A stretch of 64,000 bases of DNA from Priestia taiwanensis (lineage in GTDB: Bacteria > Bacillota > Bacilli > Bacillales > Bacillaceae_G), in the NCBI RefSeq assembly GCF_014638355.1, contig NZ_BMFK01000001.1, forward strand, positions 697,160 through 761,159, in the 5' to 3' direction. Both the position numbers and the translations under genes were made by a program. The stretch's first letter is position 1. Every line of letters starts with the position of its first letter. Shown piece after piece: positions 44,181 to 52,733 of the stretch. The notes beneath the pieces were generated by a model. That model did no database searches, was not told the DNA's origin, and was given only the letters and a program-made list of their open reading frames with translations.

Positions 44181-44634
44181 ATGTTAATTTCATATAACAA
44201 TCTCCAGCTTCATCAACATTGCCAGTATTCATAAATCCAACTGATTCGTATAATTTATATGGAACTACATTTGCTTTTGAGCAAGAGAGAAGAATAGCAT
44301 CTGTATGTCCATGAGGGAAAGTTTTCATCACTTCTATCATTTTTAGGAGTGCTTGTTTTCCGTATCCATTTCCTTGATGGCTCGTATCAATCATGAGGCG
44401 ACTTATGTAATAAGTGCTTTCATTAGCATCATATATAGCCATAATAAATCCAACCATTATATTATGAGAGTAAATAGCATATGGCATTGGAGTGTATGTG
44501 CCGTCATTTATCATGGCATATGATTCTGCTAAACTGTAGGTATTTGTAGCGATATAGTGTTGTTGTTCTTTTGTGAGTTTTAATTGTATACATTCTTCGA
44601 AATTTGCTGCAGTTATTGACTTTAATGTGATCAT
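44161..44634 (-). CDS. GNAT family N-acetyltransferase
   Basis: A 157-residue single GNAT domain. The acetyl-CoA loop is MIDTSHQGNGYGKQALLKMI (around residue 82, the R/Q-x-x-G-x-G/A pattern). NVVPYKLYESVGFMNTG is motif B near the end. It is of the SpeG/diamine type in outline, but its substrate is unknown. AAAGGAG precedes the ATG. Confidence 0.87.
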   Translation of the reverse strand: MITLKSITAANFEECIQLKLTKEQQHYIATNTYSLAESYAMINDGTYTPMPYAIYSHNIMVGFIMAIYDANESTYYISRLMIDTSHQGNGYGKQALLKMIEVMKTFPHGHTDAILLSCSKANVVPYKLYESVGFMNTGNVDEAGDCYMKLTLKHHAH

Positions 44635-44760
44635 CGTGTGTTACTCCTTTATTAGTTTTGTTAGATGAATATTCGATAAAAATATTTGTTTTCCTTTTAT
44701 TTCAAAATTGAACTGGTAGCTGTTATATTTAAAAAGAAACTAGAAGGAAGTGTTGTTCCA

Positions 44761-45288
44761 ATGAAACAGGCTTTAATAGTTGTTGATATGCAAGAAGTTT
44801 TTTTTAACCATCCTCAAAATTATTTATTAAACAAAGAGCAAGTAGTTGTAAATATTAATGAATTAATCAAGCAGGCGCGTGAAAAAAACATACAAATTAT
44901 TTTTATTCAACATACTAGCCAAGACGAAGAACATACAATGTTTGAAGGGAAAGATGACTGGAAACTTCATGAGGGGCTAGTAATAACTTCTACTGATAAA
45001 ATCATTCAAAAATCAAAATGGGATTCTTTCTATCAAACTGAACTCTTAGACTATTTAAGAAGCAATGATATAGAGCAACTTATTTTTGCAGGTGCACAGA
45101 CTGAATTTTGCTTCGACACAACGATTAGAGCGGCTTTTAGTGCAGGGTACCAACAAAATATACTTTTTAAAGAGACACATAGTACAGTTAATGGTGCAGT
45201 TTTACATGCAAGTGATATTATTAAGCATCATGAGTCTATGTGGAATAATAGATTTCTCACTGTTATTGATAGTGAGATAAAGTTATAA
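44761..45288 (+). CDS. Isochorismatase-family cysteine hydrolase
   Basis: A 175-residue hydrolase. The catalytic triad is visible as Asp in IVVDMQEVFF, Lys in IIQKSKWDSF, and Cys in FAGAQTEFCFDTTIRAAF, the motif preceded by the cis-peptide region. Family members hydrolyse isochorismate, nicotinamide or related amides and ethers; the substrate here is open. The ATG at 44761 follows AGAAGGAAG. It is a single gene. Confidence 0.88.
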   Translation: MKQALIVVDMQEVFFNHPQNYLLNKEQVVVNINELIKQAREKNIQIIFIQHTSQDEEHTMFEGKDDWKLHEGLVITSTDKIIQKSKWDSFYQTELLDYLRSNDIEQLIFAGAQTEFCFDTTIRAAFSAGYQQNILFKETHSTVNGAVLHASDIIKHHESMWNNRFLTVIDSEIKL

Positions 45289-45423
45289 ATGACTGATAAC
45301 AAGGACCATGATGTATCGTTCTTTTGTTATTAGAAGAGAGCTGTTAATTTTGGTTGTGAAAACATTTTACTATTAATATGAAAAATAGTAAAATATTTAT
45401 CCGTGATAAAAAGGAGGGATACG

Positions 45424-46146
45424 ATGATTCAAGATAAAGTAATTCAGACCTTTAATACATTCGCAGCGGACTATGAGCATAGTGTGGATCACAGTGCGTT
45501 GTATAACTGCGAATACGAACGGCCGACGATGATGGAGTGTGTACCGAAGGATTTACCCAATAAAAATGTGTTAGATGCTGGTTGTGCAGCTGGATGGTAT
45601 GCACAACAATTTGTTAACTTAGGAGCACATGTAACGGCAATTGATGTTAGTCCAGAAATGATTGAAGCGACAAAACGAAGAGTAGGCGATACATGTACGG
45701 TGATGTGTGCGGACTTATCAGCGAAGCTACCGTTTGAAGATGATACATTTGACTTTATTGTTAGCTCGTTGACACTACACTACATACAAGACTGGGATAC
45801 AACATTTCAAGAGTTCTCACGTGTGCTGAAGAAAGATGGAACATTTCTGTTTTCCGTACACCATCCAATGATGGATCAACAACTTTCTCCTAGCGACGTA
45901 TATTTTAATTGTGAGTTAGTGAAGGATACGTGGAAGAAAGGTGGAAAGTCAGTGGATGTCTATTATTATCGCAGACCGCTTCAAGTGATTATTAATGATA
46001 CGATAAAGCATTTTACATTTTCACGTATGGTAGAGCCAACACCAACAGAAAATTTTAAGAAACAGAACGAAGAATCGTATCAAAAACTAATGAAGACACC
46101 TGCTTTTTTAATTATAGAAGCGAAGAATGATAAAGGAAGAGCGTAA
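45424..46146 (+). CDS. Class I SAM-dependent methyltransferase
   Basis: A 240-residue Rossmann-fold methyltransferase. The SAM-binding motif I is VLDAGCAAGWYAQQF (about residue 45), motif II is ITAIDVS-like VTAIDVSPEMIEATK, and motif IV is DFIVSSLTLHYIQDWDTTF. FSRVLKKDGTFLFSVHHPMM is the post-motif region. It resembles UbiE/BioC-type enzymes but lacks features that fix a substrate. AAAGGAGGG lies six bases before the ATG. Confidence 0.87.
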   Translation: MIQDKVIQTFNTFAADYEHSVDHSALYNCEYERPTMMECVPKDLPNKNVLDAGCAAGWYAQQFVNLGAHVTAIDVSPEMIEATKRRVGDTCTVMCADLSAKLPFEDDTFDFIVSSLTLHYIQDWDTTFQEFSRVLKKDGTFLFSVHHPMMDQQLSPSDVYFNCELVKDTWKKGGKSVDVYYYRRPLQVIINDTIKHFTFSRMVEPTPTENFKKQNEESYQKLMKTPAFLIIEAKNDKGRA

Positions 46147-46267
46147 ATAACGAGATAGAGATGATAATATGCGGGTGATCTTATGGATGCTTAGTTCGGG
46201 CGAGAAAATTACTGCATAACGACTAGATATCATAGAGGATATTAAACTACGATGGGAGTGTTATTAT

Positions 46268-46900
46268 ATGCAAACAAATAAAGTCTATCTATATGTATTC
46301 GATACAATGTCAGATTGGGAATACGGATATTTACTTGCTGAACTAAATTCAGGAAGGTATTTTAAGAAAGGCCAATCCCCGCTAAATGTAGTTACAGTAG
46401 GATTAACGAAAGAAATGATTACTACAATGGGTGGATTGCGTGTTAAGCCGGATATTTCCCTTGATGAGTGTGATCTGGAGCGTACAAATCTTTTTATTTT
46501 ACCTGGGGGAAATACATGGGGAGAAATTATTCATGAACCTATCTTAAGAAAAATTGACGAAGCTTTAAAGCTTGGTATCGTTGTTGCAGCTATTTGTGGA
46601 GCAACAACGGGACTAGCGAACAGTGGATACTTAGATTCTAGAAGACATACGAGTAATGATTTAGAATATTTGAAAATGGTTTGTCCTAATTATAACGGTG
46701 AAACATTTTATGAGATAGCTCCTGTAGTGTGTGATAATTATTTGATTACTGCATCAGGTATAGCACCGTTAGAATTTGCAATGGAAGTATTAAAACAGTT
46801 AGACGTATTTGCAACGGATACATTGCATGCTTGGTACAATTTAAATAAGACTCAACAATCCGAGTACTTTTTTCAGTTAATGGACGCGGTAAATAAGTAA
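46268..46900 (+). CDS. DJ-1/PfpI family protein
   Basis: A 210-residue protein with a class-I glutamine-amidotransferase-like fold. The nucleophile elbow is AAICGATTGLANSG, with the Cys near residue 118, and FILPGGNTWGEI supplies the preceding acidic/Gly loop. It is similar to the YdeA/YoaZ type in Bacillus; candidate roles are glyoxalase, deglycase or stress protection, not distinguishable here. GGGAGTG lies before the ATG. The following NUDIX gene begins 27 bases after, so they may be co-transcribed. Confidence 0.85.
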   Translation: MQTNKVYLYVFDTMSDWEYGYLLAELNSGRYFKKGQSPLNVVTVGLTKEMITTMGGLRVKPDISLDECDLERTNLFILPGGNTWGEIIHEPILRKIDEALKLGIVVAAICGATTGLANSGYLDSRRHTSNDLEYLKMVCPNYNGETFYEIAPVVCDNYLITASGIAPLEFAMEVLKQLDVFATDTLHAWYNLNKTQQSEYFFQLMDAVNK

Positions 46901-46926
46901 AGAATGACAAACTAAGGGGATAAGTA

Positions 46927-47364
46927 ATGGAAATTAGAAACTCAGTCAAAGTAATTTTAATATATGAAGATAAATTACTAGTAACAACATATGAAGGCGG
47001 AGATGGAGTGTATCATTTACTTCCAGGTGGAGGGCAAACAGCAGGAGAAACATTAGTCGAAACGTTGAAAAGAGAATGTCTTGAAGAAACGGGTTTCCAA
47101 GTGGAAGAAGGAGAACTCTTATTCATACGAGAATGTTTTATGGATGCTGGTATTCATAGGGTGGAGTTTATGTATGTCGGCAAATTAGTATCACTTGTGG
47201 GAAGTGATACTCTTCAAATGGATCATAAACAAACTGATGTTTCGTGGTTACCTGTCGAGAATTTGCTAGATTATCCGTTGTTTCCAGTAGAACTTAGAAA
47301 GCTTATTATGGAGTTTCATAAAGGTAATACGGAAAATCCCGTTTATGTTGGTGAAATTAAGTAG
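46927..47364 (+). CDS. NUDIX hydrolase
   Basis: A 145-residue protein. The Nudix box is present as GGGQTAGETLVETLKRECLE followed by ETGF (about residues 38-61), with the REx2EE core intact. The N-terminal strand SVKVILIYEDKLLVT and the C-terminal SWLPVENLLDYPLFP are typical. It hydrolyses some nucleoside-diphosphate-linked compound; the exact substrate is unknown. AAGGGGATAAGT precedes the ATG. Downstream is a bidirectional terminator. Confidence 0.9.
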   Translation: MEIRNSVKVILIYEDKLLVTTYEGGDGVYHLLPGGGQTAGETLVETLKRECLEETGFQVEEGELLFIRECFMDAGIHRVEFMYVGKLVSLVGSDTLQMDHKQTDVSWLPVENLLDYPLFPVELRKLIMEFHKGNTENPVYVGEIK

Positions 47365-47371
47365 TCATGCC

Positions 47372-47410
47372 AAAAACGAGTAGAACATCATTTGCGTTCT
47401 ACTCGTTTCT
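47372..47410. terminator. Bidirectional terminator
   Basis: A 13-bp stem (47374-47386 with 47396-47408) lies between the NUDIX gene and the truncated paralogue on the minus strand. Confidence 0.8.
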
Positions 47411-47412
47411 AG

Positions 47413-47845
47413 TTAGTTAAGTGTTGTCAAAACAACTGTTACTGCGATGAATGCATATGCTGCAATGCCAACTACATTCCACTTTTTATTCTTTTGTTTT
47501 AAGTTCTTGTTTGTTATTTCGAGTGCGTTTGTTGTTACTAATGCGGATGCAGCTGGGATTGTATGTAGTACTTGGAAGAGTTCATTGTAGTGGGACTTAC
47601 CAGAAAAAAGAGTGTAGTGTTTGTTGTGAGTAGTATCGATATAAAGGCATTCTAATTTTGCACGGTTGTATGTCGTAACACCTCTTACCTCTTTGTATAA
47701 GTAGCTAACTGTTTCGATGTAGTTTCCTAGCATATCGAAGTAAGAAAGAAGGATGCGTTCGTTTGTTAGAGTGATAATTGTATGTACGCCGAAGTTGTTC
47801 GTTAATCCGAAACCAGATCCTAATGTCGAAGCTATTTGAAATCTG
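47413..47845 (-). pseudogene. Truncated copy of the 50.6-kb PH-like gene
   Basis: The minus-strand frame matches residues about 46-183 of the intact protein at 50647-51198 almost throughout. Shared stretches include GSGFGLTNNFGVHTIITLTN, then CLYIDTTHNKHYTLF and NIPAASALVTTNALE-like TIPAASALVTTNALE. Homology ends near 47845; upstream the frame reads unrelated codons and no start or ribosome site appears. The N-terminal ~45 residues are lost. An internal ATG at 47733 could give a 106-residue product, but it has no ribosome site. DNA identity to the full copy is high, so the duplication is recent. Confidence 0.7.
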
Positions 47846-47907
47846 ATTTTTTTACATGTTTTAGTTGCTTAAAAGATAAAGGGTTGTAGGATAAAGAGGA
47901 GATACGT

Positions 47908-48408
47908 ATGAGAGAGAAAAGAGTGCGTGGAATGAAGCGGAAGACGAATAAACTGATTGAAGCACATACAGTAGAGTTTCCGGTAGAATTTTATAATGGG
48001 TATTGGCATTTGCATTTACCGATTGCGCAAGAGTTTATAAATTCAACGAAAACTCCAATGAAAATTAAGCGATTATGTATGCAAACATTAATCGATAGAG
48101 CAAAGTATTTAATACAAATAAAACCTAACGAAAAAGAAACATATCGTGTAGTAGCGGCTATTAATCTAGCTAATCTATGGAACTCACAAATAATTATTTT
48201 TAAAGGAGATACTTATTTTAAGGACTTCTTTTGTCGAGACGATGAATATCAGAAATGGCTTCGTTTATCAAGCGATTGAAGCATTCAAATAGAATGGGAA
48301 CTATGTATTCCGGATGAAATGCAGCTAGTAGGATTCAAAGAAAGTATTGTGGATGAAGAGGGATATTATGATGAAGGAGGAATTTGGTTTATAGGCGAAC
48401 TGGAATGA
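47908..48408 (+). pseudogene. DUF3916 protein interrupted by one in-frame TGA
   Basis: One continuous frame of 167 codons encodes a DUF3916-type protein: EFYNGYWHLHLPIAQEFINS, then FKGDTYFKDFFCRDDEYQKW. A TGA at 48277-48279 (codon 124) cuts it. After it the frame continues with family-like sequence (IQIEWELCIPDEMQLVGFKE) to GGIWFIGELE and the natural stop. CGA to TGA is the simplest change. AGAGGAGATACGT precedes the ATG. A 123-residue truncated product is possible. Read as a recent pseudogene. Confidence 0.7.
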
Positions 48409-48432
48409 AATTAGTGGGAGTATAAAACAGCG

Positions 48433-48467
48433 AAAAGAGTAGGGCGCGTAATCCTACTCTTTTTGTT
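48433..48467. terminator. Bidirectional terminator
   Basis: An 11-bp stem (48433-48443 with 48453-48463) has A and T tracts on its sides. Confidence 0.8.
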
Positions 48468-48470
48468 GGT

Positions 48471-48788
48471 CTATAACTGATAAAGAAATACTAAGTAAGC
48501 ATAGAATGTTAGTAATATGCTACAAATATAAATTGTGACTTCCTTATTACGTTGTTCTTTATGTACTTGTCGTTTTTTAATCAACATTCGAAGAAGCAAT
48601 CCTATTAGTAATGCGAGAAGGAAGCTACTGAATAAATAGAAAATAATGTTGTTTATAGGGAAAGCTTCATTCATAGATGCTGAATCACTTAGTATGCTTA
48701 GCAAAGGTATTCCTAGCAGGAAGTGACTACCAAAAATCAACATAATATTTATGGTTGTGTAAATGGAAAAACCTTTTACTGCATGCAT
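48471..48788 (-). CDS. Hypothetical membrane protein
   Basis: A 105-residue protein with three hydrophobic helices (about residues 8-30, 47-68 and 84-103) and a basic loop, RMLIKKRQVHKEQRNK. GGGGGAGG lies six bases before the ATG at 48788, which sets the start and overlaps the serine-hydrolase gene end by 13 bases. It is therefore translated with that gene. The family is not recognised. Confidence 0.7.
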   Translation of the reverse strand: MHAVKGFSIYTTINIMLIFGSHFLLGIPLLSILSDSASMNEAFPINNIIFYLFSSFLLALLIGLLLRMLIKKRQVHKEQRNKEVTIYICSILLTFYAYLVFLYQL

Positions 48789-49723
48789 AGATTTCCTCCC
48801 CCACATGTTTTGTTTGTTAAAGAAGGTAAAATAAAAGTCTCAAAAATCTCACTCGTATCATCGTGTGGAAGAGTTGTATCAGCTGTGATGACAACGGTAA
48901 CTTCTTGTTTAGGATATACATACAAATATTGCCCACCAAATCCAGCGGCATTGTAGTATTCTTTTTCACTGTTTATCCACCACAAGTATCCATATTTCCC
49001 GTATTTACTTAGTCCTTTTTCATGGACTGAAACTGTATCATGTATCCAATCAGCAGAAAGGATGCGAGTATTGTTCCATTCACCACCAAATAAGTAGAGC
49101 ATTCCTAGTTTTATAAGATCACGAGGTGATAGGGAAAGTCCCGTACTACCGATGGAATGACCTAATGTATCAGTTGGCCAGTGAATAGTGTGAATACCTA
49201 GCTTGGAAAATAACATTTCTTCTCCAAATTGTTTTGCAGACTTTCCAGTAACATGCGACAAAATAATAGATAGTAGGTGAGGATCGATACTTTTGTATGA
49301 AAAAGGTGCAGCTGTATGTACGTTGGCGAAAAATATCTTTTGCATCGGATTCCCTTTTGTTGCTAGAGAAAGTAGTTCCTTGTCTGTTATTTGAATACCT
49401 GAAGTCATTGTAAGAAGTTGCTTTATCGTAATATTCCCGATGTCAGTGGACATCGTTTGGTTTTTAAAGATTTCACGTAATGTTTGAGTAACACCTGTTA
49501 AGAGTTGTTGATCGATTGCAATGCCGATAAGTGTAGAAATAACGCTTTTTGTGATAGAACGCATTTCATGAAGTTTTTTGAAACCTTCGTCGTGGAAGTA
49601 GATTTCATGTATGATTGTGTCTTTTTCAGAAATAACAAGACTTCGAATACGTTTTTTAGACGTTTTAATAAAGGAATCAACAGATATTAATTTTTCATTG
49701 GTTATGATAGATTTTTCGTTCAT
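48776..49723 (-). CDS. Serine hydrolase of the beta-lactamase/PBP family (class C type)
   Basis: A 315-residue protein. The SxxK nucleophile motif is RSITKSVISTLIGIAI (about residue 77). The later STGLSLSPRDLIKLGMLYL and GYLWWINSEKEYYNAAGFGG contain the region equivalent to the third active-site motif. No signal peptide is present, unlike secreted beta-lactamases, so a cytoplasmic esterase or peptidase-like role is more likely. Resistance should not be assumed. It is coupled to the membrane protein that follows. Confidence 0.85.
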   Translation of the reverse strand: MNEKSIITNEKLISVDSFIKTSKKRIRSLVISEKDTIIHEIYFHDEGFKKLHEMRSITKSVISTLIGIAIDQQLLTGVTQTLREIFKNQTMSTDIGNITIKQLLTMTSGIQITDKELLSLATKGNPMQKIFFANVHTAAPFSYKSIDPHLLSIILSHVTGKSAKQFGEEMLFSKLGIHTIHWPTDTLGHSIGSTGLSLSPRDLIKLGMLYLFGGEWNNTRILSADWIHDTVSVHEKGLSKYGKYGYLWWINSEKEYYNAAGFGGQYLYVYPKQEVTVVITADTTLPHDDTSEIFETFILPSLTNKTCGGGNLCMQ

Positions 49724-49786
49724 TTATATTCTCCTATGTTATTCGTATTTAACATGAACCTATCAGATTCCTGTAAATCATCCGTA

Positions 49787-50536
49787 CTATAGATATGATT
49801 GGTTACCATGAAAGACTTTCAAAATAAAATCGCGGTCAGGCACTTGTAACCGCTCATACGATGCTAGGAAATTAACATTGTCATAAGCAACTTCTTCTAA
49901 ACGAACTTCTATTTTGTCTTGTTCTATATTCACGATTGAATATGGTGCAACAGCTCTTGTATTACATCCTAAAGAACCTGGATTTAAGTAAATTGTTTTT
50001 TCACTTTTGAACAAATGGATTGGGTGATGGTGTCCGAAACAGATTAAGCTTTCTTCATAGCCCTTAAATAATTTAGTTACATTTTCTAAGCTAGGTTTAA
50101 CGATTTTACTGAAAGGATCTTGGCTAATGGGCTTATTTAATTTGTTTTTCTCCATATGGTAATGAGTAAATAAAACGGCATGTCCGTTCATTGTTTTCTT
50201 AATTGCGCGAGGTAATCGTTCTAGCTTCGGAATAAAGTTCTTGTTCATATGATGTGCAATCCATTGATGGTGCTCTTTAGCATGAGAATGACTTAGAGGG
50301 TGCTCATCTCCCTTCAAAATCGCCAAAATCGCTTCATCATGATTCCCTGTAATCATAGAAATATCGTGTCTAGAAAATAAAATTTCAAGTACTGCATTTG
50401 TATTTGGCCCAATACCAATCATATCTCCTAGGCAGTAGATGTGTTCAATGTCCTGTAGTTTGTCTAATTCATGAAGTACGGCCTTTAAAGCAGAATCATT
50501 ACCGTGAATGTCTGTGATAACTCCAACTCTTATAAT
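49787..50536 (-). CDS. Metallophosphoesterase with a predicted AUU start
   Basis: A calcineurin-like phosphoesterase of 249 residues if started at ATT 50536. The N-terminal metal motif VGVITDIHGND and GDMIGIGPN lie ahead of the first internal ATG (50422). GNHDE, FTHYHM and CFGHHHPIHLF complete the five family motifs. No ATG, GTG or TTG exists in frame between the upstream TGA (50542) and the DIHGN motif. ATT lies seven bases after GGAGG, an ideal spacing. Starting at 50422 would delete metal ligands. Either AUU is used, as in infC, or the start codon has recently been lost. Confidence 0.75.
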   Translation of the reverse strand: MIRVGVITDIHGNDSALKAVLHELDKLQDIEHIYCLGDMIGIGPNTNAVLEILFSRHDISMITGNHDEAILAILKGDEHPLSHSHAKEHHQWIAHHMNKNFIPKLERLPRAIKKTMNGHAVLFTHYHMEKNKLNKPISQDPFSKIVKPSLENVTKLFKGYEESLICFGHHHPIHLFKSEKTIYLNPGSLGCNTRAVAPYSIVNIEQDKIEVRLEEVAYDNVNFLASYERLQVPDRDFILKVFHGNQSYL

Positions 50537-50604
50537 GAATCAACCTCCAATTATTCCCTTTAAGGGATTATACAATATTTATAGGAGTAACATAAATAAA
50601 TAAA

Positions 50605-50650
50605 TAAAATAGCGGGTAGGACACCAACTATGTCCTACTCGCTATTTTAG
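50605..50650. terminator. Bidirectional terminator
   Basis: A 17-bp stem (50607-50623 with 50631-50647) follows the PH-like gene on the minus strand. Confidence 0.75.
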
Positions 50651-51198
50651 TTAAGTGTCGTCAAAATCACTGTTACCGCAATAAATGCATATGCGGCAAC
50701 CCCGAAGACATTCCACTTTTTATTCTTTTGCTTTAAGTTCTTGTTTGTCATTTCGAGTGCGTTTGTTGTTACTAATGCGGATGCAGCTGGGATGTTGCGT
50801 AGTACTTGGAAGAGTTCATTGTAGTGGGAGTTACTAGCAAAAAGAGTGTAGTGTTTGTTATGAGTAGTATCGATATAGAGGCATTCTAATTTTGAACGGT
50901 TGTATGTCGTAATACCTCTAACTTCTTTGTATAAGTAGTTAGCTGTTTCGATGTAGTTTCCTGCCATATCGAAGTAAGAAAGAAGAATGTGCTCGTTTGT
51001 TAGAGTGATGATTGTATGTACCCCGAAGTTATTCGTTAATCCGAAGCCAGACCCCATCGTAGAAGCCATTTGCATTGCTTTTACATCTTCATTTGACGTA
51101 GCTAACATGTGTATGATCTCTTCGTTGTTTCCTAACATATTTGTTACTTCTTTGCGAGCCTCTTGTTTCATTTCTATTATCATTTCATTTTTCATCAT
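50647..51198 (-). CDS. PH-domain-like protein with C-terminal membrane helix
   Basis: A 183-residue protein. A short N-terminal helix (MKQEARKEVTNMLGNNEE) leads into a beta-rich domain with ITLTNEHILLSYFDMAGNY and ECLYIDTTHNKHYTLF that reads like a bacterial PH domain. One hydrophobic helix closes the chain (NVFGVAAYAFIAVTVILTT). No function is known. The start has no good ribosome site; tandem ATGs at 51198/51195 are used here. A truncated copy lies at 47.4-47.8 kb on the same strand. Confidence 0.7.
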   Translation of the reverse strand: MMKNEMIIEMKQEARKEVTNMLGNNEEIIHMLATSNEDVKAMQMASTMGSGFGLTNNFGVHTIITLTNEHILLSYFDMAGNYIETANYLYKEVRGITTYNRSKLECLYIDTTHNKHYTLFASNSHYNELFQVLRNIPAASALVTTNALEMTNKNLKQKNKKWNVFGVAAYAFIAVTVILTTLN

Positions 51199-51243
51199 TT
51201 ACTGAATACAATATACAGTCAGCTTGTATGAGGGGGAGAGAGA

Positions 51244-51402
51244 ATGGCATATTACGGCTCAAAAGGATGGTTTGTACAAGAATTGAAGAATGTAGGAGTT
51301 TACAGGCATCCAGTGGAATTAAGAAAACTAGAAACATATCGGACGGCAATATTACGGAACTTATACTTTAAATATGTAAAAGGGGAAGAGAAAGAAGAAT
51401 AA
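51244..51402 (+). CDS. DUF2639 family small protein
   Basis: A 52-residue basic protein with the family start MAYYGSKGWFVQELK, then RHPVELRKLETYRTAIL. GAGGGGGAGAGAGA sits directly before the ATG. It is typical of Bacillus; no function is known. A perfect terminator begins at the stop codon. Confidence 0.8.
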   Translation: MAYYGSKGWFVQELKNVGVYRHPVELRKLETYRTAILRNLYFKYVKGEEKEE

Positions 51403-51449
51403 GAGAAAAGCTACCTAGATCAATAAATAGGTAGCTTTTCTCTTATTGT
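51401..51449 (+). terminator. Terminator of the DUF2639 gene
   Basis: A 17-bp stem (51401-51417 with 51428-51444) is followed by ATTGTG. The T-tract lies inside the 3' arm. Confidence 0.7.
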
Positions 51450-51548
51450 GAAATAATTGGTAAACAATATGAACAAAATGGTAGATATGAACTTTATACT
51501 CTTTAAGGATAAAAACCAATTATTCGACTAATTATTGGTATTATACAT

Positions 51549-51566
51549 TTAGTAAGCGTTTTCTAT
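51549..51566 (+). promoter_or_regulatory. Possible CcpA (cre) site before tctC
   Basis: AGTAAGCGTTTTCT at 51551-51564 keeps the AAGCGnnTTC core of a catabolite-responsive element, with TG and CA replaced by AG and CT. It lies 29 bases before the start codon, a position that would block transcription. Confidence 0.4.
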
Positions 51567-51594
51567 TTAGAGAGGATGAAGGGGGATATCTAGA

Positions 51595-52623
51595 ATGAAA
51601 ATGAAAAGGACATTTGCATTATTAGCTACAGGCGCTTTAGCTATTGGTTTAGCAGCTTGTACAGATTCATCAAAAGAGACGGGATCTAAAGAAGGTAGTA
51701 AAAGCAAGTATCCAGAAAAAGCAATTACTGTCGTTGCGCCATCTGGTGCTGGTGGTGGCTGGGATATAACAGCACGTACATTCGTTAAAGTGTTAACAGA
51801 AACAAAACTTGTTGAACAATCGATGACAGTAGAAAATAAACCAGGTGGCGGCGGTGCAACATTCATGGCACAATATGCAACGCAAGACACGAAGAATAAC
51901 GAAAAATTATTCGTTAATTCACCACCAATTCTTATTAACAATTTAAAGAAAGAAGGAAATAGCCCATTTGGCTATAAAGATACAACACCATTAGCACAGT
52001 TAACGAGAGATTACGGTGCGTTAGTTGTAGCGAAGGACTCGAAGTATACAGATTTAAAATCATTATTAACAGCGATGAAGGAAGCGCCAGCATCGATTAA
52101 CTTAGCAGGTGGTTCTGCACCAGGATCGATGGATCACTTAATTGGTGTTTTACCCGCTTACAAGTTCGGTGTAGATCCTTTAAAAGTAAAATACATTCCG
52201 TATGATGGTGGCGGCGAAGCATTAACAGCATTACTTGGAGGCAACGCAGATGTTATTGCGACAGATGTTTCTAGTGTGAAAGAACAATTAAAAGCTGGAA
52301 AAGTACGTGTATTAGGAATTACAGCAGCTGAAAGACAAAAATCAGAAGAATTAAAAGATATTCCAACGATGAAAGAGCAAGGTGTTGATGCTGAGTTCAC
52401 GATTTGGAGAGGGGTATTTGGTCCAAAAGAAATGTCTAAAGATGCGCAAGCGTACTGGAAAGATTCTATCGATAAATTAGCAAAATCGAAAGAGTGGAAA
52501 GACGAAGTGAAGAAACAAGGTTGGGAAGAAGAATATAAGAATAGTGATGACTTCAAGAAATTCCTTGGAGAGCAGGAAAAGCAAATTCAAGAACTGTTAA
52601 AAGCGTTAAATATGGCGAAGTAA
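51595..52623 (+). CDS. tctC: Tripartite tricarboxylate transporter substrate-binding lipoprotein
   Basis: A 342-residue TctC/Bug-type extracytoplasmic binding protein. The lipoprotein signal is KRTFALLATGALAIGLAAC, with the lipobox cysteine at residue 21. YPEKAITVVAPSGAGGGWDI is the family N-terminus and VENKPGGGGATFMAQYA the first ligand loop. The middle has VKYIPYDGGGEALTALLGG. It would deliver citrate or a similar carboxylate to TctA/TctB. GAAGGGGGAT precedes the ATG. A stable hairpin after the gene may protect its mRNA so that the binding protein is made in excess. Confidence 0.9.
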   Translation: MKMKRTFALLATGALAIGLAACTDSSKETGSKEGSKSKYPEKAITVVAPSGAGGGWDITARTFVKVLTETKLVEQSMTVENKPGGGGATFMAQYATQDTKNNEKLFVNSPPILINNLKKEGNSPFGYKDTTPLAQLTRDYGALVVAKDSKYTDLKSLLTAMKEAPASINLAGGSAPGSMDHLIGVLPAYKFGVDPLKVKYIPYDGGGEALTALLGGNADVIATDVSSVKEQLKAGKVRVLGITAAERQKSEELKDIPTMKEQGVDAEFTIWRGVFGPKEMSKDAQAYWKDSIDKLAKSKEWKDEVKKQGWEEEYKNSDDFKKFLGEQEKQIQELLKALNMAK

Positions 52624-52665
52624 GTGTAAGATCATCCATCCCTTATGTAATAAATAGTAATACTT

Positions 52666-52697
52666 ATGCGCAGTGGGGTATTTACTCCACTGCGTAA
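52666..52697 (+). other. Intercistronic hairpin between tctC and tctB
   Basis: CGCAGTGG (52669-52676) pairs with CCACTGCG (52687-52694), with no T-run after it. It probably acts as an mRNA-stabilising or partial-termination element favouring tctC. Confidence 0.55.
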
Positions 52698-52733
52698 CAT
52701 TTCACTTTATGTAAGTGAGAGGAGGAACTTAGA

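Noticed and set aside
48776-49723. Beta-lactam resistance gene
   Set aside because: Only the SxxK motif and general fold match; there is no signal peptide, so resistance cannot be inferred.
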